Source of the DNA: Sutterella sp047777475
GTDB taxonomy: Bacteria; Pseudomonadota; Gammaproteobacteria; Burkholderiales; Burkholderiaceae_F
Length of the DNA: 31,946 nt
NCBI GenBank assembly: GCA_047777475.1
Contig: JBKEET010000012.1
Span: 1 to 31,946 of the forward strand
Direction of reading: 5' to 3'
Under the pieces are notes generated by a model. It did not search any database and had not been told where the DNA came from. It was given only the letters and a program-made list of their open reading frames with translations. Shown here piece by piece: positions 22,913 through 30,804 of this stretch (the stretch's first letter is position 1; each line of letters begins with the position of its first letter). A program made the translations under genes and the position numbers.

Positions 22913-23794
22913 ATGAAAGTTTCTGTCCGCGTTCCCGCCTCGACCTCCAACCTCGGCCCGGGATTCGATTCGCTCGGGCTCGCGCTCGCGCTGCACGCCC
23001 GCTTCACGTTCGAAACCGCCGACAAGACGGAGGTGCTCGGCTGCCCCGAGGAATTCCGCGGCGACGACAACCTGACGCTGCAGGCGTTTCGGCGCGTCTG
23101 CGAGGAGCTCGGGCGCAAGGCGCCCGCGGTGCGCCTCACCGTCGACTCCGACGTGCCGCCCGCGCGCGGCCTCGGCTCGTCGAGCACGTGCCTGGCGGGC
23201 GGCGCAGCGGCGGCGAACGCCTTTTTCGGCTCGCCGCTCACGAAGCATGACCTGCTGCAGATCGTCACGGCCTTCGAAGGCCATCCCGACAACGCGGCCC
23301 CTGCGCTTTTCGGCGGCCTCACGGCAAGCTTCATGGACGGCGGCACCGCCGTCACCGTGGAGCTCCCGATCGACCCCGCCTGGCGCTTTGCGGTGATCGT
23401 GCCCGACTACGAGGTGCGCACCGCCGACGCGCGCCGGCTGATGAAGCCGACCGTGCCGCTGCACGACGCGGTGCACACGATGTCGCACGCCGTGGCGCTC
23501 GTGCGCGCGCTCGAGACGGGCGACGAGACGCTGCTCGGGCTCGCCTGCCGCGACGTGCTCCACGAGCCCGTGCGCAGCACGCTCATCAAGGAGTTTGCCG
23601 ACGTGAAGGCGCTCTGCCTCAGGAACGGTGCGGCGGCGTTCTTCATCTCGGGCTCCGGCTCGACGATGATTGCGGTCCAGAAAAGCGAAGTCACCGCGGC
23701 GCGCATCGCCGAGGCGGTCGCGGAGCGCTGGCCGTCGTTCACGACGCGGGTGCTCCGCGCCTGCCACGACGGCACGACGGTGAAAGTCGGCTGA
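22913..23794 (+). CDS. thrB: Homoserine kinase, GHMP family
   Basis: A 293-residue kinase that phosphorylates homoserine with ATP, supplying ThrC. The N-terminus VRVPASTSNLGPGFDSLGLAL and the phosphate loop PPARGLGSSSTCLAGGAA (83-100) are GHMP-kinase hallmarks; FISGSGSTMIA near the end is the third motif. Many Betaproteobacteria instead use an unrelated kinase of the aminoglycoside-phosphotransferase fold for this step, so this form is notable here. AAAGGA precedes the start at 22913, 16 bases after thrC. Confidence 0.95.
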   Translation: MKVSVRVPASTSNLGPGFDSLGLALALHARFTFETADKTEVLGCPEEFRGDDNLTLQAFRRVCEELGRKAPAVRLTVDSDVPPARGLGSSSTCLAGGAAAANAFFGSPLTKHDLLQIVTAFEGHPDNAAPALFGGLTASFMDGGTAVTVELPIDPAWRFAVIVPDYEVRTADARRLMKPTVPLHDAVHTMSHAVALVRALETGDETLLGLACRDVLHEPVRSTLIKEFADVKALCLRNGAAAFFISGSGSTMIAVQKSEVTAARIAEAVAERWPSFTTRVLRACHDGTTVKVG

Positions 23795-23819
23795 AAGCCG
23801 CAGTGCTTCCCGACAGAGC

Positions 23820-23854
23820 AAAGCCGCCGTTCCCGAAGAGGGAGCGGCGGCTTT
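23820..23854 (+). terminator. Probable terminator after thrC-thrB
   Basis: A 15-bp stem with one wobble pair (23820-23834 with 23840-23854) and a GAAGA loop begins 26 bases after thrB. The arms start AAA and end TTT, so it could work in both directions between two convergent genes. The T tail is short. Confidence 0.65.
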
Positions 23855-23883
23855 GCCGTCATGACTTCCGAAAAGCCCGCGCC

Positions 23884-24570
23884 TTAATCGTCGGCGGGCT
23901 GTGCGGCGAGCAGCGAAGAGGGCTCGCCGTAGCGCACGAGGCAGATTTCGGCCGTGCCTTTCTGGTAAATGAGCCCGAGCGAGCCCGTCTCGAGGCCCTG
24001 TACGCGAAGCGGCAGGTACTCGCTTTCGCCGCCTTCAAGCGGCTGCGCCTCCGCGGGGGTGCGCCCGGCCGTGAGCTCGGTGAAGACCGCATCGAGCGCA
24101 GCGATGATCGCCGCGCGCTGCGGCGAACTGACAATGAGCGCCTTGTCGAGGCGGAACTGCTTGGTTTCGAGAAAATCGAGGGGCTTGCCCGCGGCGTCGG
24201 CGAGCAGCTCGCCCGCTTCGGCGGAGCGCTCGCGCTCGCGCCAGCGGAGCATGGCCTGCGCGTCCTGCAGCGAGGCGATGGTGATGAGGCTCGGGCGAAG
24301 GCCCGGCGTGCGTCCCGAAAGCGGGGAGGGGGCGGCCGGCCCTTCGGCGAAAAGGTCGCCCTGGACGAAAAGGCCCTCGATGCCGGCCGCGGGTTTCCTG
24401 CGGTGCGTGCCGCGGGCGCGCCGCAGCGGCAGCTCGCCCTCGCGGGCCGTGCGCGAAAGCAAGAGCGAGATGGCGCCCTCGACCGTCATGCCGGCGTGCC
24501 CGAGAACTTCTCTGGCGCGCTGCTCCTCGATTTCATCGAGCGTTATGCGGTACGTGTAAGTTTTTTCCAT
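23884..24570 (-). CDS. Putative RelB/DinJ-type antitoxin domain fused to a degenerate YafQ/RelE-like domain
   Basis: A 228-residue protein. Residues 1-48 (YTYRITLDEIEEQRAREVLGH, then MTVEGAISLLLSR and GELPL) have the ribbon-helix-helix pattern of RelB/DinJ antitoxins, including the closing (G)LP motif. Residues 50-135 are a low-complexity, probably flexible linker. Residues 136-221 (TKQFRLDKAL, then AQPLEG, SLGLIYQ and LVRYGEPSSLL) parallel the YafQ toxin in length and order (a lysine-rich start, HPLQG, LLIYK, RTGTH-x-x-LF). The toxin's catalytic histidines are missing: Q176 and P217 occupy two of those sites, and no H-x-x-x-D-W is present. It may act only as a DNA-binding regulator. No separate toxin gene flanks it. 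AAGAAGG precedes the start at 24570. The antitoxin-like part is the surer assignment; the toxin-like part is inference. Confidence 0.55.
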   Translation of the reverse strand: MEKTYTYRITLDEIEEQRAREVLGHAGMTVEGAISLLLSRTAREGELPLRRARGTHRRKPAAGIEGLFVQGDLFAEGPAAPSPLSGRTPGLRPSLITIASLQDAQAMLRWRERERSAEAGELLADAAGKPLDFLETKQFRLDKALIVSSPQRAAIIAALDAVFTELTAGRTPAEAQPLEGGESEYLPLRVQGLETGSLGLIYQKGTAEICLVRYGEPSSLLAAQPADD

Positions 24571-24786
24571 GGCGGCCTTCTTTCGTGAGCACCCCCTCAG
24601 TCTATCAAATGCTCTCGAAAGCGTGATCCCAAAAATCAAGGAGCGGGCCTTTGCGTTGTCGGGGCGCAAACGCTCTTGCCCCTGATGCCGAGCCGTTTCA
24701 GCCGGAAGCCTTAGTGCGGGAGAAGGGGAGGCGGCCGGCCGCACCGCTCTTCCGGATCAATAGCGAAGTGCCGGAAAAAGACACGG

Positions 24787-24824
24787 AAAAAATCGCCCGG
24801 CGGGCCTCTCGGACCCGCCGGGCG
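24787..24824 (-). terminator. Rho-independent terminator after ygfZ
   Basis: A perfect 11-bp stem (24794-24804 with 24814-24824) is followed on the minus strand by A and six T. It lies about 25 bases past the ygfZ stop and ends the leftward mltG-ygfZ unit. Confidence 0.88.
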
Positions 24825-24849
24825 TCTGTCGCTTTAAGAAAGCGTTTTT

Positions 24850-25836
24850 TCAGAGCTTCGCGTCATAGGGGAAAGCGACGGGCGCGAGCACGCGCTTTCC
24901 TTCCTTGTCGAGCGCAATGCCGCCCGCTTTCAGCGCGTCGCAGAGCGCCGAATAAAAGACGAGCGCGCGGCCTTCGGCTTCGACGGCCTCGATCACCGTG
25001 CCGCATTCGCTGCCCTGAGCGAAGACGGGGTCGCCCGCCGCGGGTGCGGCGCCGGCGGCGATGCCTGCCGCCGCGCGGCGGCTCGGGGTGCCGATGTTCT
25101 GCACGCGGGAGACGACTTCCTGGCCGGGGTAGCAGCCCTTGGTGAAGCTCACGCCGCCGATCAGCTCGTAGTTCACCGCCTGCGGCACGAAAAGCTCGCG
25201 CGTTGCGGGCCAGACGCTCGCGCAGCCCGCGGCGATCTCGGAGGCCCACCAGAGGCCGGAGCCGCGCGCATCGGCAAAGAGCTCTTTTTCCGCCGGCGCG
25301 ATGACGATCGCGCGCTCGCCGCCCGAAACGAACCCCTCGGCCGCCGCGGCGGGCTGCACCGAAAGGACGGTCACGCCGTCCTTGATGACGGCGCGGCCCG
25401 CTTCGGGCACCGGGAGTCCGGCCGCGCGAAGCGTTTCGGCGGCGTCCCAGGCGATGCCGTAAATGTGCCTGCCGGGCGCCGTGCAGGCAAATTCCACCTT
25501 GTCGCGGAGCACGTACATGCGAAGGCGCTTGAAGAAAGCCGGGCCGATCGCCTTCGGGACGAGGATCATCACGGCGTCGCCGTCCTGCCAGAGGCGGAAG
25601 GCCGCAAGCATCCGCCCCTTCGGGCTGCACCAGCCTGCGTTCTCGACCCTGTCGCCGAGGTCCTTCACGGCATTGGTGAACTGCCGGTGCAGGAAATCGA
25701 CGGCGTCGGCGCCCGAGACGCGCATGAGGCCGTATTCCGCGGTGAGGGAAACCGGGCCCGTGCCGGAAGGCAGGGCAAAGCGCCCGCTTTCGGGCGCCTC
25801 GGTGCAGGCATTGCTGCCGCTGTTGCAGGTGGACAT
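24850..25836 (-). CDS. ygfZ: Folate-binding protein YgfZ
   Basis: A 328-residue protein of the GcvT-like folate-binding family that supports assembly or repair of certain iron-sulphur enzymes. The diagnostic motif K-G-C-Y-P-G-Q-E is present in SFTKGCYPGQEVVSR near residue 235, preceded by VNYELIGGVSF. The N-terminal part contains the family's FLHRQFTNAVKDL and WCSPKGRMLAAFRLW. AAGGAG lies eight bases before the start. It follows mltG by 27 bases on the same strand, so they are probably co-transcribed. The first 25 residues, with three scattered cysteines or serines, are less conserved and could be a variable extension. Confidence 0.94.
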   Translation of the reverse strand: MSTCNSGSNACTEAPESGRFALPSGTGPVSLTAEYGLMRVSGADAVDFLHRQFTNAVKDLGDRVENAGWCSPKGRMLAAFRLWQDGDAVMILVPKAIGPAFFKRLRMYVLRDKVEFACTAPGRHIYGIAWDAAETLRAAGLPVPEAGRAVIKDGVTVLSVQPAAAAEGFVSGGERAIVIAPAEKELFADARGSGLWWASEIAAGCASVWPATRELFVPQAVNYELIGGVSFTKGCYPGQEVVSRVQNIGTPSRRAAAGIAAGAAPAAGDPVFAQGSECGTVIEAVEAEGRALVFYSALCDALKAGGIALDKEGKRVLAPVAFPYDAKL

Positions 25837-25863
25837 GACGAACTCCTTAAAAAACGTTGCCTT

Positions 25864-27327
25864 TCAGTGCTGAGGGGCCGCCTTCGCGCCGGCCTTGCCG
25901 GCATCGGGTGCCGCCGGGGCTTTCTTCGGCGCATTCAGGATGTACCGGCGCACGGCGCGGTTGTGCTCCTGAAGGGTCTCCGAAAATTCGCTGCTGCCGT
26001 CGCCCCGCGAGACGAAATAAAGGTAGTCAGTCTTGGCGGGGTGCACGGCCGCTTCGATCGAGGCGCGCGAGGGCGCGGCGATCGGGCCGGGCGGCAGCGC
26101 GGCGATGAGATAGGTATTGTAGGGGGTCGGCGTCTGCAGGTCCTTCTTCGTGAGGTCGCCGTTGAAGGACGGCCCGATGCCGTAGATCACCGAAGGGTCG
26201 GTCTGCAGCGGCATTTTTTTCGCGAGCCGGTTGTGGAAGACCGAGCTGATGAGCGCGCGGTCCGCGTCCCTGCCCGTTTCCTTCTCGATCAGAGAGGCGA
26301 GGATGAGCGCATCGTAGGGCGAATCGAGCACGCAGTCCTCGCCGCGCAGCGCCCAGGCCTTGGCGAGGATGTCTCTCTGATGGGCGACCGCCGCCTTCAT
26401 GAGCGCGAGGTCGGTGCTCCCGCTCACATAGTTGTAGGTGTCGGGCGCGAACCACCCCTCAAGCGATTCTTCGGCGATGCCGAGCGCCTGCGCGAGCTCC
26501 TTCTCGCTCATTTCGTCCGTCACGTGCTTCAGGCCCGGCGCTTCGCGAAAGAGCTTCAGCACATCCCAGACGGGCGCGCCGTCCGGGATGCGGAGCTTTT
26601 GGTCGGCCTGCGCGCCCTTTTCGAGCGTCTCGAGGATGCCGACCAGGGTCGTGCCCGACTTAAAGCGGTAAAGGCCCGTGTGGATGGTGCCGAGCTTTCG
26701 GCCCGTCGCCCGCGCCGCGGCGCGCAGCATCAGCGGGCTTGCGTCGAGCCCTGCGTCGCGGATGCTCTGCATGATCTGCGCGGCCGTCTCGCCTTCGTGC
26801 ACGGTGATTTCCGCGTAGGGGCGGGAGCCGCTCACCGTGAGCGGCTCGTCGTAGATGTAGTGCTTGAAGCCGAGCCAGCCGAGCGCGGCGGCCGCGGCGA
26901 GCAGAAGAATGAAAGCCAAAAGCACAAGGCGGCGGTGCCCGTGCGGTTTCTTCCCGGGCAGGGCGCCCTCGCCGGCGCCGGCAGCCTTGGGCTCGGAGGC
27001 GGGCCCTTCAGCGGGTTTTTCGGCGGGTTTTTCGTTGGTTTTTTCGGCCGGTTCTTCGGAGGGTGCCGCGGGCGCACTCTCTCCGCCTTCGGCCGAGGCG
27101 GCCTCGCCGGCGGCTGCCTCAGCGGACTCTTCAGCGGTCTTTTCGGCGGCGCTTTTTTCGCCGTCAGCGTTCCCTGCGGGCGCTTCGGCATCCGCTGCGG
27201 CGGCCTTGTCCCCGGCGGCCTCTGCGGATTCCTGCTCTTTTTCCGAGCGCAGCTCGTCTTCTTTTTTCAGCAGCGCTTCGGTCTCGCGGCGGACGACCTC
27301 GCTGCGGCGTTTCTTGCGATGGCTCAA
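25864..27327 (-). CDS. mltG: Endolytic murein transglycosylase MltG with long cytoplasmic extension
   Basis: A 487-residue inner-membrane enzyme that cleaves nascent peptidoglycan and limits strand length. It has one transmembrane helix (about 133-154) after a cytoplasmic part, a LysM-like region (about 165-260) and the YceG catalytic domain with E348 in LIEKETG and LQTDPSVIYGIG. No ATG or GTG fits; the start is a TTG at 27327 with AAGGGAG six bases upstream, giving MSHRKKRRSEVV. The first 132 residues are very rich in E, A, K and P and include a coded tandem repeat; Gram-negative MltG usually has only a short cytoplasmic tail. The gene diverges from tmk, whereas in many proteobacteria mltG-tmk-holB run in one direction. 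Confidence 0.9.
   Translation of the reverse strand: MSHRKKRRSEVVRRETEALLKKEDELRSEKEQESAEAAGDKAAAADAEAPAGNADGEKSAAEKTAEESAEAAAGEAASAEGGESAPAAPSEEPAEKTNEKPAEKPAEGPASEPKAAGAGEGALPGKKPHGHRRLVLLAFILLLAAAAALGWLGFKHYIYDEPLTVSGSRPYAEITVHEGETAAQIMQSIRDAGLDASPLMLRAAARATGRKLGTIHTGLYRFKSGTTLVGILETLEKGAQADQKLRIPDGAPVWDVLKLFREAPGLKHVTDEMSEKELAQALGIAEESLEGWFAPDTYNYVSGSTDLALMKAAVAHQRDILAKAWALRGEDCVLDSPYDALILASLIEKETGRDADRALISSVFHNRLAKKMPLQTDPSVIYGIGPSFNGDLTKKDLQTPTPYNTYLIAALPPGPIAAPSRASIEAAVHPAKTDYLYFVSRGDGSSEFSETLQEHNRAVRRYILNAPKKAPAAPDAGKAGAKAAPQH
27011..27058 (-). repeat. Four imperfect 12-base tandem repeats inside mltG
   Basis: Four units (27011-27022, 27023-27034, 27035-27046, 27047-27058) with the forward-strand consensus GCGGGTTTTTCG; the first two are identical. 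On the coding strand they give a PAEK/TNEK/PAEK/PAEG series in the cytoplasmic extension. Being a multiple of three, gain or loss of a unit would keep the frame. Confidence 0.75.
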
Positions 27328-27451
27328 TCTGTCTCCCTTGCTTTTCCGGCCGAGGGGGCCGGAGCGCCTCGATTTTAACCTACGGCCCCCGCGCCGAAAG
27401 TGAGCAAATGTAGCCCGGCGCCGGCACGGGCAGAAAGCCCGGGAGGAAGGG

Positions 27452-27457
27452 TACAAT
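27452..27457 (+). promoter_or_regulatory. Probable -10 box of tmk-holB
   Basis: TACAAT 67 bases before the tmk ATG, preceded by a small hairpin (CGGGC AGAAA GCCCG). The base context matches the boxes before uvrC and yihY. No clear -35 box. Confidence 0.4.
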
Positions 27458-27523
27458 GAGGCGGCGGCGGACCTCCCGGAAGGCGTCCGCCAAAGACATT
27501 TCTTACGTTTTTCGGGAGAGGGC

Positions 27524-28138
27524 ATGGCGAGAGGGCGCTTCATCACGTTCGAAGGCATCGACGGCGCGGGCAAGACGACGCAGATCGAGGCCCTGCAAAA
27601 GCTCCTCGCCGCGCACGGCATCGACGTCGTGCGCACGCGCGAGCCGGGCGGCACGCCCCTGGGCGAAAAAATCCGCACGCTGCTCCTGAACGACGAGATG
27701 ACGCCCCGCACCGAGACGCTGCTCTTTTTTGCGGCGCGCTCCGAGCACGCCGAAACGCTGATACGGCCCGCGCTCGCAGCGGGCAAGTGGGTGATTTCGG
27801 ATCGGTTCACGGATGCGACCTACGCCTACCAGACGGGCGGCAAGGGCATGCCGGGCGCCGAAGTGGAGGCGCTCGAGCGCTGGACGCTCGGCGGCTTTGC
27901 GCCCGACCGGACGATTCTCTTTGACATCGCCCCCGAGGCGGCCGCGGCGCGCATCGCCAGGGGCCGCACCGACCGGGACCGCTTCGAAAAGGAAAGCATC
28001 GCGTTTTTCACGCGCGTGCGCCGCGCTTACCTTGAGCGCGCCGAGCGCGACCCGAAGCGCTTCCTCGTCGTCGACGCCGCCGCCGCGCCCGAAGACATTG
28101 CGCGGACCATCGCCGGAGATTTCGCAAAATGGCTCTAG
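27524..28138 (+). CDS. tmk: Thymidylate kinase
   Basis: A 204-residue kinase converting dTMP to dTDP. The P-loop is G11-I-D-G-A-G-K17-T18; the DR(F/Y/H) motif is SDRFTDATYAYQ. The LID region (ARGRTDRDRFE) carries arginines, while the P-loop third position is alanine, as in the type II (E. coli-like) enzymes. GGGAG precedes the start at 27524. Its stop overlaps the holB start by ten bases, the standard tmk-holB coupling. Confidence 0.97.
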   Translation: MARGRFITFEGIDGAGKTTQIEALQKLLAAHGIDVVRTREPGGTPLGEKIRTLLLNDEMTPRTETLLFFAARSEHAETLIRPALAAGKWVISDRFTDATYAYQTGGKGMPGAEVEALERWTLGGFAPDRTILFDIAPEAAAARIARGRTDRDRFEKESIAFFTRVRRAYLERAERDPKRFLVVDAAAAPEDIARTIAGDFAKWL

Positions 28139-29166
28139 CCCCTTATCCCTGGCTCGAGGACGCCGCCCGGGAGCTCCTCGCGCTCAAGTCGCGCCTTCCC
28201 AACGCCATCCTGATCCACGGCCCCGCGGGCACGGGCACCTTTGACCTTGCGCGCGCCTTTGCGGAGAGCCTGCTCTGCGAAAGCCCGCTCCCCGACGGGT
28301 CGGCCTGCGGCAAGTGCGCGGGCTGCCGCCTCGTGAAGGCGGGCACGCACCCCGACCTCAGGATCGTCGTCTCCGAATACCTCGCCGGCGAGCTCGGGCT
28401 CCCTTACCAACCGCCCGAGAACGCCTCCGGCAAGACCAAGCCCTCGCGCGAGATCCGCATCCACCAGTTCCGCGCGCTCTCCGACTTCGTCACCATGACC
28501 GCTCACCGCGGCGGCCGCAGGGCCGTGCTCGTCTATCCGGCCGACATGATCCGCGCCGAGGCGGCCGCCTCGCTCTTAAAGACCATGGAAGAGCCGCCCG
28601 AAGGGCTCGTTTTCGTGCTCGCCGCCGACGACATCGACGCCGTGCTCCCGACGATCCGCTCGCGCGCGAGGCTGCTGCGCATCGGCATGCCCGACCGGAA
28701 GCAGGCGCTTGCCTGGCTCAAGACGCAAAAGCGCATCGCCGACCCCGAGGAAGCCCTTGCCATGGCGGGCGGCGCGCCGCTCCTCGCGCTCAAGGATCCC
28801 TCGGGCCACACGCTCGCGTCCAAGGACCAGGCCGCGCTCAAGGCGCTGCTCGCGAAGGGCGCGTCGCTTTCGGGCGACGAGATCGTGCGCGGCTACTCGG
28901 CCGGCATGGCCATTCCCGCGGTGGCGCTTTATTTTTCGCGCTGGTGCTACGACCTGATGCGCGTGAAGTGCGGGGCCGAGCCCTTTTATTTCGTGCACGA
29001 CGGCGAAGCGCTCGCGCGCATCGCGCGCGGCACGTCCGCCGGCAGGCTCTCGTCGCTCAACGCCGCGGCGGCCGAAATGCGCCGCTATGCGGAGCATCCG
29101 CTCTCGCCCCGCCAGGTCTGGGAAGGCGTGCTTATCCTTTACGCGCACGCGCTCGGCGGTCGTTAG
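28129..29166 (+). CDS. holB: DNA polymerase III delta prime subunit
   Basis: A 345-residue clamp-loader subunit of the AAA+ family. The zinc module has four cysteines in LLCESPLPDGSACGKCAGC. Walker B is degenerate, and the P-loop reads GPAGTGTFD, without the lysine; delta prime is the non-ATPase stator, so this loss is normal. MEEPPEG and TIRSRA (sensor 1 region) are typical family motifs. The start at 28129 lies inside the tmk end. The stop overlaps the convergent recombinase stop by four bases (29163-29166). Confidence 0.93.
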   Translation: MALAPYPWLEDAARELLALKSRLPNAILIHGPAGTGTFDLARAFAESLLCESPLPDGSACGKCAGCRLVKAGTHPDLRIVVSEYLAGELGLPYQPPENASGKTKPSREIRIHQFRALSDFVTMTAHRGGRRAVLVYPADMIRAEAAASLLKTMEEPPEGLVFVLAADDIDAVLPTIRSRARLLRIGMPDRKQALAWLKTQKRIADPEEALAMAGGAPLLALKDPSGHTLASKDQAALKALLAKGASLSGDEIVRGYSAGMAIPAVALYFSRWCYDLMRVKCGAEPFYFVHDGEALARIARGTSAGRLSSLNAAAAEMRRYAEHPLSPRQVWEGVLILYAHALGGR

Positions 29167-30695
29167 AGCACCTTCATCTTTTCCATCGCCTTGGTCAGCG
29201 TTTCCTCGTCGGGCCGCAGGTAGCGGCCCGTCGTCGCGACCGAGGCGTGCCCCATGGCCGCCTGCACGATGTTGACCGAGGTTTCCTTGAGGGCGTTGAC
29301 GGCAAACGTGTGCCGCAGCCAGTGCGTCGAGGCGGCGCGGAGCTTTGCCGCGTCGCGCGGGCTGCCGGCCGCAACGCGGTCGGCGGCATGGGCGAAGAAT
29401 TCCTTGAGCACCCGGTAGAGCCCGTCGCGCGACATCGGCGCGTTGGGATGCGGGCCGCGCCCGAGGTTGATGAGAAGGGGCGTGCCCGCGGGCGCATCGG
29501 AAAGCGAGGCGATGCCCCGCGAGCGGAGCGCGCTTTCGACGATCGAGAGCTGCTCGTCGTTCAAGGCCAGGATGCGCACCTTGGAGCCCTTGCCGACGAT
29601 GCTGATCGCCGCCCTCGAGCGGAACCCGACGCGGCGCATCTCGATCCAGTCCGTGGTCGCGTCGACCATCTCGGCCGCGCGCATCCCGAGGCTCTTGCCC
29701 ATCATGAGGATGAGCTTCATGCGCTCGCGCGGCCACCCTTCGGGCAGCTCGTCGATGCAGGCCGTGATGTCGTCCCACTGCTCGTCGGTGAGCGAGCGGT
29801 CGGCGAAGGCCTTGGGCACGCCTTCGCCCTTCAGGTAGGGCACCTTGGGGCTCACCTGGTCGAACGGATTGAAGACGAGGTAGCCCGTCTTCGTGAGGAA
29901 GCTGAAGAGCTGCCGCACGACGACGATCGCATACTTGCGGCTCGAGGCCTGCAGCGGCCCGTTGAAGGGATGCCACTCGTCGGAGTCCCGCGAGGCGTTC
30001 TTGGGGCCGATCCAGCAGGCCTGCGGCAGCCGCCACTGCCGGCTCCAGGCCTTGGGGTCGGTGCGCCCGAGCCCCTCGAGCCAGTGCAGGTAGAGCGCGG
30101 CGTCGTTGGCCATGATCGAGGAAAGCGCCGTCTGCCGCTCGCAGAGGCACCAAAGGAGGAACCGCTCGGCTTCCTTGCGGTAGCTCGCGGCCGTGTTGCC
30201 GTTGGCGGCGCGCGCCGTGAGCCACGTGCGGATTGCCGCGAGGTCGTCGGGCGCATCAAGGGCGCTTGCCATGCCGGGCGCGCGGTTGCGGCCGTGCGCG
30301 CCCGAGAGCTCCTCGGGCACGGAAAGCCGCTCGAGCGGCACCACGCCCATGCGCGCGCCGAGCGTGAGGTCGTCGCTGGGGGCGGCAGGCGAGCCGCCTT
30401 CCTTTGCGGCGGCCTTGGCGCCCGGCGCACGGCCCGGCAGGTAAAAGCGCTCGGTCACTTCGCCCACGCGCTTCCCGCAGCGCGCGAGCCACTCGATGAG
30501 CGCAGTGGCGCGGTCCGCATTGATGCCCGGCACCGCCTGGAACCAGCGCGAGCCCGCGTTGGCCGCGCACTCGTAAAGATCCTCGGCCGTCACAATGCCC
30601 ACGTCGCTCAGCGGTTCGGCGAGATCGGCGGGCAGCACGCCGGCGAGCGGCGTGTCGTACTCGAGATCGGCGTCCTTGATGCGAATGGTGCTCAT
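29163..30695 (-). CDS. Tyrosine recombinase with DUF3701-like N-terminal domain
   Basis: A 510-residue site-specific recombinase. The catalytic set is complete: R339 (LGMRAAEM), K369 (GKGSKVR), H458 and R461 (HWLRHTF), H483 (MGHASVATT) and the nucleophile Y492 (GRYL). The N-terminal 60-70 residues (VGIVTAEDLYECAANAGSRWFQAVPGINADRATALIEWL) resemble the DUF3701 helix-hairpin-helix-like domain found on a betaproteobacterial integrase group; a SAM-like core-binding domain follows (about 145-270). AAGGA precedes the start at 30695. No tRNA, attachment repeats, excisionase or cargo genes flank it, so it may be a lone resident recombinase rather than the end of an island. Confidence 0.88.
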   Translation of the reverse strand: MSTIRIKDADLEYDTPLAGVLPADLAEPLSDVGIVTAEDLYECAANAGSRWFQAVPGINADRATALIEWLARCGKRVGEVTERFYLPGRAPGAKAAAKEGGSPAAPSDDLTLGARMGVVPLERLSVPEELSGAHGRNRAPGMASALDAPDDLAAIRTWLTARAANGNTAASYRKEAERFLLWCLCERQTALSSIMANDAALYLHWLEGLGRTDPKAWSRQWRLPQACWIGPKNASRDSDEWHPFNGPLQASSRKYAIVVVRQLFSFLTKTGYLVFNPFDQVSPKVPYLKGEGVPKAFADRSLTDEQWDDITACIDELPEGWPRERMKLILMMGKSLGMRAAEMVDATTDWIEMRRVGFRSRAAISIVGKGSKVRILALNDEQLSIVESALRSRGIASLSDAPAGTPLLINLGRGPHPNAPMSRDGLYRVLKEFFAHAADRVAAGSPRDAAKLRAASTHWLRHTFAVNALKETSVNIVQAAMGHASVATTGRYLRPDEETLTKAMEKMKVL

Positions 30696-30804
30696 GGGTC
30701 CTTCAGGAAGTGGCAAAATGACAGAAAACATTGTATCGGCTTATTTTGCCGCGGAATGCGCGTCACGGAACGCCTTTTTCCGCCCGGGACCCGAATAAAA
30801 CATC

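Noticed and set aside
24830..24850. Short hairpin (CGCTTT/AAAGCG) followed by six T on the plus strand
   Set aside because: It looks like a rightward terminator, but no gene reads into it from the left on that strand. The stronger leftward terminator beside it explains the end of ygfZ.
28207..28239. Degenerate P-loop in HolB taken as a defect
   Set aside because: Delta prime subunits normally do not bind ATP through this motif, so its loss is expected.
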